In this document: positions 42,075 to 49,121 of the stretch, piece after piece
How the letters are laid out: every line of letters begins with the position of its first letter
How positions within the stretch are numbered: the stretch's first letter is position 1
The notes under the pieces: generated by a model
The model's database searches: none
Told to the model about the DNA's origin: nothing
What the model saw: only the letters and a program-made list of their open reading frames with translations
Source: Tabrizicola_A sp964393035
GTDB lineage: Bacteria; Pseudomonadota; Alphaproteobacteria; Rhodobacterales; Rhodobacteraceae
Assembly: GCA_964393035.1 (NCBI GenBank)
Contig: CAYMRX010000005.1
Span: 327,252-391,251 of the forward strand
Direction: 5' to 3'
Length of the DNA stretch: 64,000 nt
Position numbers and translations under genes: made by a program

Positions 42075-42530
42075 ATGATCACCCAAGGCACTGACCGCTA
42101 CCCCGTCACCGAAATCATCCTGCACTGTGCCGACACCCGCCCCGACTGGATGACCGGGCGTCCCCTTGCCGACAAGGTTGCCGAGATCCGGCGCTGGCAT
42201 GTCGAGCAGCGCGGCTGGCGCGACATCGGTTACCATTGGGTCATCGACCGGGACGGGGCCGTGGCGCCGGGGCGGCGCGAGACCGAGATCGGGGCGCACG
42301 TCGAATGCCACAATCGTGGGACCATCGGGATTTGCCTGCTCGGGGGTTATGGTGCCTCTGCCGATGATCCGTTCGAGAAGAGCTTCACGGCAGCGCAGGC
42401 GGCGGCCGTGAGGCGGCTGATCCGCGAGATCAAGGGGCGCACGGCGATCAGGAATGTCTCGGGGCACAACGATTATGCGGCGAAGGCTTGTCCGGGGTTT
42501 CGGGTCGGACCTGTGATCTCAGGCAGTTGA
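42075..42530 (+). CDS. N-acetylmuramoyl-L-alanine amidase, T7 lysozyme-like (amidase_2)
   Basis: A 151-residue protein. The fold is marked by VTEIILHCADTRPDW (first zinc His), DIGYHWVIDRDG, NRGTIGICLLGG and SGHNDYAAKACPGF, which carries the second His and the Cys zinc ligand. It cleaves the amide bond between muramic acid and the stem peptide. GAAAGGA precedes the ATG. It is the second cell-wall hydrolase of the prophage. Confidence 0.9.
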   Translation: MITQGTDRYPVTEIILHCADTRPDWMTGRPLADKVAEIRRWHVEQRGWRDIGYHWVIDRDGAVAPGRRETEIGAHVECHNRGTIGICLLGGYGASADDPFEKSFTAAQAAAVRRLIREIKGRTAIRNVSGHNDYAAKACPGFRVGPVISGS

Positions 42531-43031
42531 GAAACCGGTGAACGCAACAGGATCAAGATTCCACACAGCACACAAGCAAGCTGGCAGCTTGTCAGCAATG
42601 ACGGTAACAGAGCGCCGAACCTGACCTGACTAACATGGGCGCGTATTTCGCCATCGGCGGCGCACTGTCCCTGTTCGTCGTCGCCCTACCAAACAGCACA
42701 TCCGTCTGGGTGCGCGTTTCAGACGAGATGTGGGGGGCCGTCTTTGAACTGGAAATCACTCCGATCTGCTTGCCAGCACGCAGTTCCTGTCGCCGCGGCT
42801 GTTCCTGAACACCGGCGCGACCGCCATCGCCTGCGACTGCGCCGGGGTCTATGTCGAGACGGACTTCTGAACGGGTTGGTTGCCGAAGCCGGTTTTCAGG
42901 ATGTCAAAGAGCAGGCGGGACGATTTCTCGTATCCGGATGCAATCTGTCGACCAATCTCAGGCGGTTCAACCCGAAAATGGGCACGTTCATGCCCCCGTT
43001 GACGCAGTTCGGTAAGTGCAGATGAAGGTTA
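42531..43031. other. Right edge of the prophage, remnants only
   Basis: About 500 bases without a clear gene. A 57-codon frame at 42635-42808 and, in another frame, a stretch ending LFLNTGATAIACDCAGVYVE (stop at 42868-42870) look like coding remains, the latter with good composition but no start. The prophage right attachment site may lie here; I found no repeat of it in the window. Confidence 0.45.
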
Positions 43032-43511
43032 TTACCCGCGCGCATCGTAGCGCGAGAACACCTCCAGCGTACTGTCCCTGCGCACCAGCAAGACCTCATA
43101 AGTGTCCCGCTCGTCCTCCGAACCCATCCCCGGCGAACCGTAGGGCATGCCGGGCACGGCGAGACCGGCCGCGTCGGGGCGCTCGGCGAGCAACCGGCGA
43201 ATGTCCGCCGCCGGGACATGGCCTTCCAGCGCATAGCCGTCGACTGTGCCCGTATGGCAGGAAAACGCCTTCTCCGGAATGCCGAGGTCCAGCTTGTACT
43301 TGATCAGCAAAGTACCCATGGAGACCTCGTCGGTCACCGTGAAGCCCTGCTCGCGCAGGTAGGCGACCCAGGCTTCGCAGCATTCGCAGCCGCGACCCTT
43401 GACGACGTGGATCGGTGGCTCCGCCTCAGCCCGAGCCGCTCGCATGGGGAGCAGCACGGTGGCGACCGCCGCAGCGATCACTTCACGACGCCCAATCAAT
43501 GATCCACTCAT
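43032..43511 (-). CDS. DUF411 metal-binding protein, exported
   Basis: A 159-residue protein. A twin-arginine-like signal (GRREVIAAAVATVLLPMRAARA) precedes the DUF411 core: VVKGRGCECCEAWVAYLREQGF with its CxCC motif, FSCHTGTVDGYALEGHVPA and the Met-rich GMPYGSPGMGSED loop. DUF411 proteins are linked to periplasmic copper or other soft metals. The start overlaps the end of the M23 gene (ATGA), placing it last in that group. Confidence 0.85.
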   Translation of the reverse strand: MSGSLIGRREVIAAAVATVLLPMRAARAEAEPPIHVVKGRGCECCEAWVAYLREQGFTVTDEVSMGTLLIKYKLDLGIPEKAFSCHTGTVDGYALEGHVPAADIRRLLAERPDAAGLAVPGMPYGSPGMGSEDERDTYEVLLVRRDSTLEVFSRYDARG

Positions 43512-44674
43512 CCGCGATCCTCCGCAGCGGGTTGCGCAAAGCCAGTCTCGCGGCGCCAGGAGGCGAGCGCCTTCAGGTCGTCGGACGACGCGATCTCATG
43601 TTCCGGCAGGGCTTCGCGGTCCGTCGGATCGACGGGTCGGCCATCGACACGAACCTCGTAATGAAGGTTCGGGCCGCTGACCAGTCCTGTGGCCCCAACG
43701 GCACCGATCCTGTCACACGCTTTCACGCGGGTTCCGTCCTGAACCGTTCCGGCGATCTCGGAAAGATGGGCATAGCGCGTCACGACCCCGCCGCCGTGGT
43801 CAATGTCGATGGTCAGGCCGTAGCCACGCATCGTCCCGGCAAAGACAACCCGGCCAGCACCCGTTGCCGAGACTTCGGTCCCAACCGGCGCCGCATAGTC
43901 GATGCCTGTGTGCATTTTTACGCCGCCCAGAACCGGATGGTTTCGGCGGCCGAACACCGAGGACAGGCGGGCACCAAGGATAGGTGCCGCCGATTTTTGC
44001 ACGGCCTTGCCATCCTCATAGACGATGACAGGGCCTGCGGCCTCGGACGCCACAAGCTCCAGAACCCGATTAGCCAGCTCCAGCCGGGCGTAGCTCAGGC
44101 GCGGCTCGCCCGCGACGCTGCCATCTGGGAGTTGATCCTCCTGCCAGACGAGGGCGAAGGTCTCGCCGCCCTGAAGGTCGCGCCGGAAGTCGACCTGACC
44201 TGCCAGAAGCGCTGTCAGGTCGACGGCGAAACGCTCAGGCGCGTTGCGGGCCTTGAGGGCGTCGTAGAGCGACCCCTGAAGGGTCAGGGTTTCCCGCCGG
44301 TCTACTGGACGTATAGGTGGCTCAAGGCGCTCGGCGGCCACGGGTCCGTCGAAGGTCAGGGCAATCTCGACGCCATCTTCCACAAAGAGCGAGAGGCGCA
44401 AAAGCCGCGCCGGGTCGCCGCGGTCTGTCACCCATTCCAGGCGATGCCCGGGGCGGAGATCGGTCAGATCATAGACCCCGGCGAGGGCAAGGGCTGCCTC
44501 CGCACGCAGGGTCGGCGCAATCCCCGCCCTGCCCAGAACACTGTCCAGGGTGTCGCCGGAGGCGATCACTGCAATAGATTGCGACAGGATGTGCGAGGTT
44601 GGCGGGTCCGCATGGACCAGCGTCGGCGCGGTCAGCGCAAGGGCAAGGGACAGAAGCGTGACGGAACGGATCAT
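43508..44674 (-). CDS. M23 family metallopeptidase, secreted
   Basis: A 388-residue protein with a signal peptide (MIRSVTLLSLALALTAPTLVHA). The C-terminal LytM domain shows the first zinc His in GRRNHPVLGGVKMHTGIDYAAP and HLHYEVR-like NLHYEVRVDG. The N-terminal SGDTLDSVLGRAGI is LysM/OapA-like. It trims peptidoglycan; its presence among copper genes is common in such islands but unexplained. ATG 44674 is chosen for the signal peptide; 49 upstream codons are rejected. Confidence 0.85.
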   Translation of the reverse strand: MIRSVTLLSLALALTAPTLVHADPPTSHILSQSIAVIASGDTLDSVLGRAGIAPTLRAEAALALAGVYDLTDLRPGHRLEWVTDRGDPARLLRLSLFVEDGVEIALTFDGPVAAERLEPPIRPVDRRETLTLQGSLYDALKARNAPERFAVDLTALLAGQVDFRRDLQGGETFALVWQEDQLPDGSVAGEPRLSYARLELANRVLELVASEAAGPVIVYEDGKAVQKSAAPILGARLSSVFGRRNHPVLGGVKMHTGIDYAAPVGTEVSATGAGRVVFAGTMRGYGLTIDIDHGGGVVTRYAHLSEIAGTVQDGTRVKACDRIGAVGATGLVSGPNLHYEVRVDGRPVDPTDREALPEHEIASSDDLKALASWRRETGFAQPAAEDRG

Positions 44675-44690
44675 CTGGCAGAATGACCTT

Positions 44691-45293
44691 TCAAATGAGG
44701 ATGCGGCGGATCTTGGGAACGGCGAAGCGCCGGTCCTCGTGGAAGTCGATGATGCTGGCGAAGCCACCGTCGGCATGGAACAGGAACACCCCGGCGGTGT
44801 GGTCCATGGTGTAGTCGCCATCGTCGCGGGTCACTTTGCGATAGGTGACGCGGAAGTCTTCCGCCGCACGTGCGATCTGATCGGCAGGCCCGGTCAGCCC
44901 AGTGATCTGCGGGTCGAAATTGGTGAGGTAGTCGACCAGCACCGCAGGTGTGTCGCGCTCGGCATCGACCGAAATCAGCGCGACGGTCAGGCGATCGGCC
45001 TCCGTCCCGAGTTCCTCCAGCCAGCCGGAAATGTCGCTGAGCGTGGTCGGGCAGACATCGGGGCACCAGGTAAAGCCGAAGAACACCATCACCGGGCAGC
45101 CAAGCCAGTCTGCAGGCCGAACGGCTTGGCCACGATGGTCAGTGAGGCGCCAGCCCATTTCGCCGATGGGCAGCGGCAGAACAGCGTTGGCCGACGGGCG
45201 GCCACGCATGCGCCAGGCACCGAGGCCCAGCATGAAGGCCACGGCTCCGGCAGCTCCGCCAAGGCCAAGGATTACTGCTCGGCGTCCGCGCAA
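44691..45293 (-). CDS. SCO1/SenC family copper chaperone (copy 1)
   Basis: A 200-residue membrane-anchored thioredoxin-fold protein. After an N-terminal span (AVILGLGGAAGAVAFMLGLGAW) it has FFGFTWCPDVCPTTLSDI with the CxxxC copper site, and the distal His in YTMDHTAGVFLF. SCO proteins load the CuA site of cytochrome oxidase. A TTG start at 45293 is supported by a strong GGAGGGG with 5 bases of spacing and overlaps the PCuAC gene by 22 bases. Confidence 0.88.
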   Translation of the reverse strand: MRGRRAVILGLGGAAGAVAFMLGLGAWRMRGRPSANAVLPLPIGEMGWRLTDHRGQAVRPADWLGCPVMVFFGFTWCPDVCPTTLSDISGWLEELGTEADRLTVALISVDAERDTPAVLVDYLTNFDPQITGLTGPADQIARAAEDFRVTYRKVTRDDGDYTMDHTAGVFLFHADGGFASIIDFHEDRRFAVPKIRRILI

Positions 45294-45745
45294 TCCGGCC
45301 CCTCCGAGCGCATGGCCAGCACCTCGACGTTGACCGTGACGGCGCCTGTCTTTTCGAAGGTCAAGGTGACCGGAAAACGGTCGCCGGCTTTGAATGCCGC
45401 CGTCAGGCCCATCAGCATCCCGTGATAGCCGCCGGGTGCCAGCTGCACCGTCTGACCCGCGGGAACTGGCACCGACATGGCGTGCGGCATCGAGGCGACA
45501 CCGTCTGTCACCACGGTTTCATGCAGCATAGGCATGCTTGCTGCTGGTGTCGCGATACCGAGGAGCGCATCGTCCGAACTTCCGGTGTTGGTGATTTCCA
45601 CATAGAACACCGCTGGACGGTCGGCACCGATGGTGGCCTTCGACCAGGCATGCTCGATGGTCAGATCGCCGATTTTGGCGGTTTCGCAGGCAAAGGCCGC
45701 CGGTGCGGCCAGGATCAGAATGGTGGTCAGGATCAGGCGTTTCAT
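45272..45745 (-). CDS. PCu(A)C periplasmic copper chaperone
   Basis: A 157-residue protein with a signal peptide (KRLILTTILILAAPAAFA). The copper site H(M)x10Mx21HxM is recognisable in MPMLHETVV ... MPHAMSVPV ... PGGYHGMLMGL. It hands Cu(I) to SCO or directly to oxidase CuA, and is encoded between two SCO genes. Confidence 0.9.
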   Translation of the reverse strand: MKRLILTTILILAAPAAFACETAKIGDLTIEHAWSKATIGADRPAVFYVEITNTGSSDDALLGIATPAASMPMLHETVVTDGVASMPHAMSVPVPAGQTVQLAPGGYHGMLMGLTAAFKAGDRFPVTLTFEKTGAVTVNVEVLAMRSEGPDCADAEQ

Positions 45746-45747
45746 GG

Positions 45748-46341
45748 TCAGAATCTCGATTGCAGATCGGAAAGGATGTCGGCGGCGGGAGTGCCATAGG
45801 TGAACTGGCGCAGCCATGCACCGTCCGGACCCACAAGGAAAAGCCCCGGGCTGTGCGACATGGTGTAGCCATCCGGCACTGCGGCATCGCTTTCCCGTTC
45901 GTAGAAGATCTTGAAGCTCTCCGCCGCCGCCCGAGTTTCGGCCTCCGTTCCGGCAAGCCCGAGGATCGAGGGATGAAAGGCTTCGGTATAGGCATCCAGC
46001 CCAAGCCGCCGGTCGCGCTCGGGGTCGACTGAAATGAAGATCGGCTGCACTTTGTCCGCGTCCGGCCCGAGATCGTCCATGACCTGCGCGACTTCGGACA
46101 ATGTGGTCGGGCAGACATCCGGGCAATTGGTGAAGCCGAAGAAGACAAGAAGGAATCGGCCTCGGAGTTCGGCGCTCGTGCGAGGCTTGCCCGCGGCATC
46201 GGCCAAGGTGAAGGACGGTTCGAAAGCCGCTGACCCCGCCGTGACCTCGCCGTCCCCCTCGGGCCAGCGCGACCAAGCAAATACAGCGGTCGCCAGGATG
46301 GCGGCAATCCAGAGGCTGATCTGCAAGGGGCGAAGGCGCAT
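45748..46341 (-). CDS. SCO1/SenC family copper chaperone (copy 2)
   Basis: A 197-residue protein. Membrane anchor QISLWIAAILATAVFAW, then LLVFFGFTNCPDVCPTTLSEV with the CxxxC copper ligands and His in YTMSHSPGLFLVGPDG. Only moderately similar to copy 1, so not a recent duplication. It lies 2 bases upstream of the PCuAC gene. Confidence 0.9.
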   Translation of the reverse strand: MRLRPLQISLWIAAILATAVFAWSRWPEGDGEVTAGSAAFEPSFTLADAAGKPRTSAELRGRFLLVFFGFTNCPDVCPTTLSEVAQVMDDLGPDADKVQPIFISVDPERDRRLGLDAYTEAFHPSILGLAGTEAETRAAAESFKIFYERESDAAVPDGYTMSHSPGLFLVGPDGAWLRQFTYGTPAADILSDLQSRF

Positions 46342-46446
46342 GAGGAATCCGGGCTGGTATCGTTGAGCGTGCTCTAAGACCTGCAGTGGCTAGAGGTTCA
46401 AGCGACAAGTCTGCGAGAAGTCCCGGTGCAAGCGATCTTTCGCCGA

Positions 46447-46620
46447 TCAGCGCAGGCCGAAAAACCGCCCCAAGGCGATCCCGAGCACGATGCCAAAAAG
46501 CCCGAACGCGATGGCGAAGCCCGCACCGTATTGCAGCCGGTCCAGTCGGTTGCCGCCTCTCTTGCGGGCAACAAGATAGCCCCAGATGAATCCGACGATG
46601 CCGAAGAAGGGGGCGATCAT
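46447..46620 (-). CDS. Small two-span membrane protein
   Basis: A 57-residue protein: IAPFFGIVGFIWGYLVARKRGG, then LDRLQYGAGFAIAFGLFGIVLGIALGRF. GGAG about 8 bases before the ATG supports it. It is the first gene downstream of a MerR-type promoter and upstream of the SCO genes, so probably part of the copper group. No family recognised. Confidence 0.6.
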   Translation of the reverse strand: MIAPFFGIVGFIWGYLVARKRGGNRLDRLQYGAGFAIAFGLFGIVLGIALGRFFGLR

Positions 46621-46929
46621 GTCATCATCTCCATCTGCCCGGGTTCGCGCAACCGCAGCGCTTCGGTTCGCTTAGGCGTTTGACGCGACCCGCGAAGGCC
46701 GGGCGTCCGTTCTCTACTCACATTTCTGCAATCCCCCCTCTGGCGCCCAGTCTGCTACCGGAGGGGTAATTGCTCTAGTAGCTAGAGATGCAACTCGGAA
46801 TACCGCACCTCACGCGATTGTCAGGGCTCTGGCGCGTCAGGCAAGCGCCGACCTCGACCATTACCTGTAGGATTGAGCCCGCACGCTTGCCCTGTTCGCT
46901 GCATTTGCCGACCGAAACTGACGGGCAGT
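46621..46929. other. Intergenic region with MerR-type promoter
   Basis: About 310 bases between the copper group and the DsbA-like gene stop. Apart from the promoter at 46763-46793 I see no gene. Confidence 0.6.
46763..46793 (-). promoter_or_regulatory. MerR-type promoter/operator 2 (copper group)
   Basis: On the minus strand: -35 TTGCAT (46788-46793), a 19-base spacer and a weak -10 TACCCC (46763-46768). The spacer holds the perfect dyad CTCTAG-CTA-CTAGAG (46773-46787). Over-long 19-bp spacers with a central dyad are the hallmark of MerR-regulated promoters. It points toward the small membrane protein and SCO genes. Confidence 0.7.
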
Positions 46930-47589
46930 TCAGGAATTCTCCACCGCAAACCGGACGTCAGCTATCAGGCTCTCAGCGTTGAAGTTTTCCAGCCGCTTGC
47001 CATTCAGGAAGAATGTGGGGGTCTGGCGAATGCCCAGGGCCTCGACATCGGCCATGTCCTGATTGAGCGTTCCGGTGATGCCCGGAAACAGCTTGTCGGT
47101 TTCGGCCTTCTCGACATCAAGACCGGCAGCACCAGCAATTTCCCAAGCGACATCCAACAAAGGCCCGTCATGAAGCGCCCAGCCCGGCTGCTCTTCCAGA
47201 AGCGCGTTCAGCACGGGTTCGAACTTGTCCTGCATCCGTGCGGCTTCGAGGATGCGCACTGCCTCATCCGACCCCTCGTGGAACACGGTATAGCGCAGCA
47301 CCACGCGGACCTGCGTCGGGAACTGGCGGCGGATTTCCTGAACCACGGGATGATAGGCCCGGCAGGCCTCACAGGACGGATCGAAGAACTCGACCAGTGT
47401 CACCGGAGCGTCCGCAGGGCCGAAACTCGGAGAGTAGTCGCGAACCAGAAGGTCGGCATTGGCTGCCGGCGCTGCCGCGGCAGCCGCCTCGGCCTCGGCC
47501 TTGCGGCGGCGGTTCAGGAGGAAGGCGCCGCCCCCGAAAGCGACGAGGCCGAGGGCTGAGGCCCCGATCAGAAGGGTGCGGCGGTTCAT
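46930..47589 (-). CDS. DsbA-like thioredoxin-fold protein, membrane-anchored
   Basis: A 219-residue protein. An N-terminal anchor or signal (TLLIGASALGLVAFGGGAFLL) is followed by an Ala-rich linker and VTLVEFFDPSCEACRAYHPVV with the redox CEAC motif; the cis-Pro is in IRQTPTFFLNGK. It oxidises or isomerises disulfides in the periplasm. Its start overlaps the DsbB-like gene end, and the pair would work together. Confidence 0.88.
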   Translation of the reverse strand: MNRRTLLIGASALGLVAFGGGAFLLNRRRKAEAEAAAAAAPAANADLLVRDYSPSFGPADAPVTLVEFFDPSCEACRAYHPVVQEIRRQFPTQVRVVLRYTVFHEGSDEAVRILEAARMQDKFEPVLNALLEEQPGWALHDGPLLDVAWEIAGAAGLDVEKAETDKLFPGITGTLNQDMADVEALGIRQTPTFFLNGKRLENFNAESLIADVRFAVENS

Positions 47590-48029
47590 GTGCGGTTTCC
47601 TTTCGGCAGGATAAAGCAGACGAGGATCGCGGCAAAAGCGATCAGCGAGAGATAGGGAATGGGCAGACCAAGAATCATCTGAGCCTGCGCATCCGTGCAG
47701 GACGGCCCGTCCTTGGTGCAGGGCGCGATGGTCTGCGGAATCCATCCGGCATAGAGGCCGGAGTGCCAGCCTGCCAAGGCCAGCCCGGCAAGGGCCAAAG
47801 GCAGACCATAGGGGCGGGCCATGCCATCACCGCGCCAGAGCGACAAGCCGAGGATCAGCACCAGCGGGAACATGGCGATACGTTGATACCAGCAAAGGGT
47901 GCAGGGCATCTGCCCCAGGACTTCGCCGATGAAGAGCGCGCCAAGCGACGCGGCCAGCGCGATCAGGAAAGCCATTGTGAGGAGCATCTCGTCGCGGGAC
48001 AGCCGCTGCGCGTCAGGATTGGTCAACAT
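47586..48029 (-). CDS. dsbB: DsbB-like disulfide bond formation protein
   Basis: A 147-residue four-helix membrane protein. The first Cys pair is in MPCTLCWYQRIAM, the second in APCTKDGPSCTD, as in DsbB, which re-oxidises the DsbA partner with quinone. ATG 48029 overlaps the end of lspA by 17 bases; 23 upstream codons are rejected. Confidence 0.9.
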   Translation of the reverse strand: MLTNPDAQRLSRDEMLLTMAFLIALAASLGALFIGEVLGQMPCTLCWYQRIAMFPLVLILGLSLWRGDGMARPYGLPLALAGLALAGWHSGLYAGWIPQTIAPCTKDGPSCTDAQAQMILGLPIPYLSLIAFAAILVCFILPKGNRT

Positions 48030-48498
48030 GGGGCTCCTTGCGGCGGCGTGAAGGAAGCGAGGCGAAGAGAATGCAGAGGGCACCCAGGGTGATGGCAATA
48101 TCCGCGACGTTGAACGTGGGCCAGTGCCAGCCGCGCCAGTAAAGATCGAGAAAATCGGTCACGGCACCCTGCCGCAGCCTGTCGATGATGTTGCCGAACG
48201 CCCCGCCGACCACCAGCGCCAGACCGGCCCGTTCCAGCGGGTGACGGGCACGGAGGGCCATGACGACGAAGATCAGCGCCAGGGCGCCGGTCAGGGCCGC
48301 CATCAGGAACGGTTTACCGGACATGACGCCCGACAGCATGCCGAAGCTCGATCCCTCGTTGAAGCCGAGCGTCAGGTTGAAGCCGGTCAGCACCGGCACG
48401 ACCTCGCCGCGAGATAGCAGGGCCAGTGCCGTGGCTTTCGTCAGTTGATCGGCCAGCACGGCGGCGCCGATCAGTGCGACGATCCAGCGGGCTCTCAA
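48013..48498 (-). CDS. lspA: Signal peptidase II (lipoprotein)
   Basis: A 161-residue membrane protein. Catalytic Asp residues are in GNIIDRLRQGAVTDFLDLY and TFNVADIAITLG; VLADQLTK is the usual N-terminal signature. It cleaves prolipoproteins after lipidation. It is probably a second, accessory copy carried in a metal-resistance operon rather than the housekeeping gene. It overlaps its upstream neighbour by 4 bases. Confidence 0.93.
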   Translation of the reverse strand: MRARWIVALIGAAVLADQLTKATALALLSRGEVVPVLTGFNLTLGFNEGSSFGMLSGVMSGKPFLMAALTGALALIFVVMALRARHPLERAGLALVVGGAFGNIIDRLRQGAVTDFLDLYWRGWHWPTFNVADIAITLGALCILFASLPSRRRKEPHVDQS

Positions 48499-49118
48499 TT
48501 GACCCTCCTGCGGCGCAGACCGATCCAGCGCGGGACCGAAGCCGCATAGCGGTCATATTCCGGGCCAAGAGACTGGCGCAGGGCCGCTTCCTCGGATCGG
48601 ATCTGGATCGCGGCCGACCACAGAAGCAGAAGCGGCGCAAGGATTGTCGGAACGGAAGGCACCGCAAGCGCGACACCGGACAGCACTGCGGCCTGCCCGA
48701 CGAATGTCGGATTGCGGCTGAACCGGAAAAGCCCGCCCGAGACCAGATCACCGGTCGCACCACTGACCACCCCGACCCGCCAGGACGTGCCCATCGACAT
48801 CTGAGCAGCAAACGCCATCATCGCGCCAAGGCTGGCGATGAAAATGCCAATCAGGCCAAGAGCCAAGGCCTTTCCTTCGGTCCAGAAGGGGTCGGCCTTG
48901 TGCAGGATGGGCAAGGCCAGCCAGAGAAGCGGCCCGAAGAAGGCGAGGGCAAAAGCTGCGCGGAACCCGAGTGCAGCCAGGCGGTCGCGTCCTTTTGCCT
49001 GCGCGAATAGCCAGATGGGTCGACCGGCTGCTTGCGCTGCGGTGGAGCAGCCCCAGAAGAACAGCGCAAGATAGCCGAGAAGAAGGGCCAATGCGGCCCA
49101 GCCGAAACCCGAAATCAT
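48495..49118 (-). CDS. Isoprenylcysteine carboxyl methyltransferase-like membrane protein
   Basis: A 207-residue protein with several membrane segments. The C-terminal ICMT-type motif is visible: LVSGGLFRFSRNPTFVGQAAVL and RSEEAALRQSLGPEYDRYAASVPRWI. Bacterial members methylate unknown membrane targets. It is repeatedly found next to lspA and metal ATPases (from memory of such islands). Three bases separate it from the ATPase gene. Confidence 0.83.
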   Translation of the reverse strand: MISGFGWAALALLLGYLALFFWGCSTAAQAAGRPIWLFAQAKGRDRLAALGFRAAFALAFFGPLLWLALPILHKADPFWTEGKALALGLIGIFIASLGAMMAFAAQMSMGTSWRVGVVSGATGDLVSGGLFRFSRNPTFVGQAAVLSGVALAVPSVPTILAPLLLLWSAAIQIRSEEAALRQSLGPEYDRYAASVPRWIGLRRRRVN

Positions 49119-49121
49119 TAC

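Noticed and set aside
43415..44686. 423-codon plus-strand frame over the M23 peptidase gene
   Set aside because: The opposite strand encodes a complete M23 peptidase with signal peptide; no domain on this strand.
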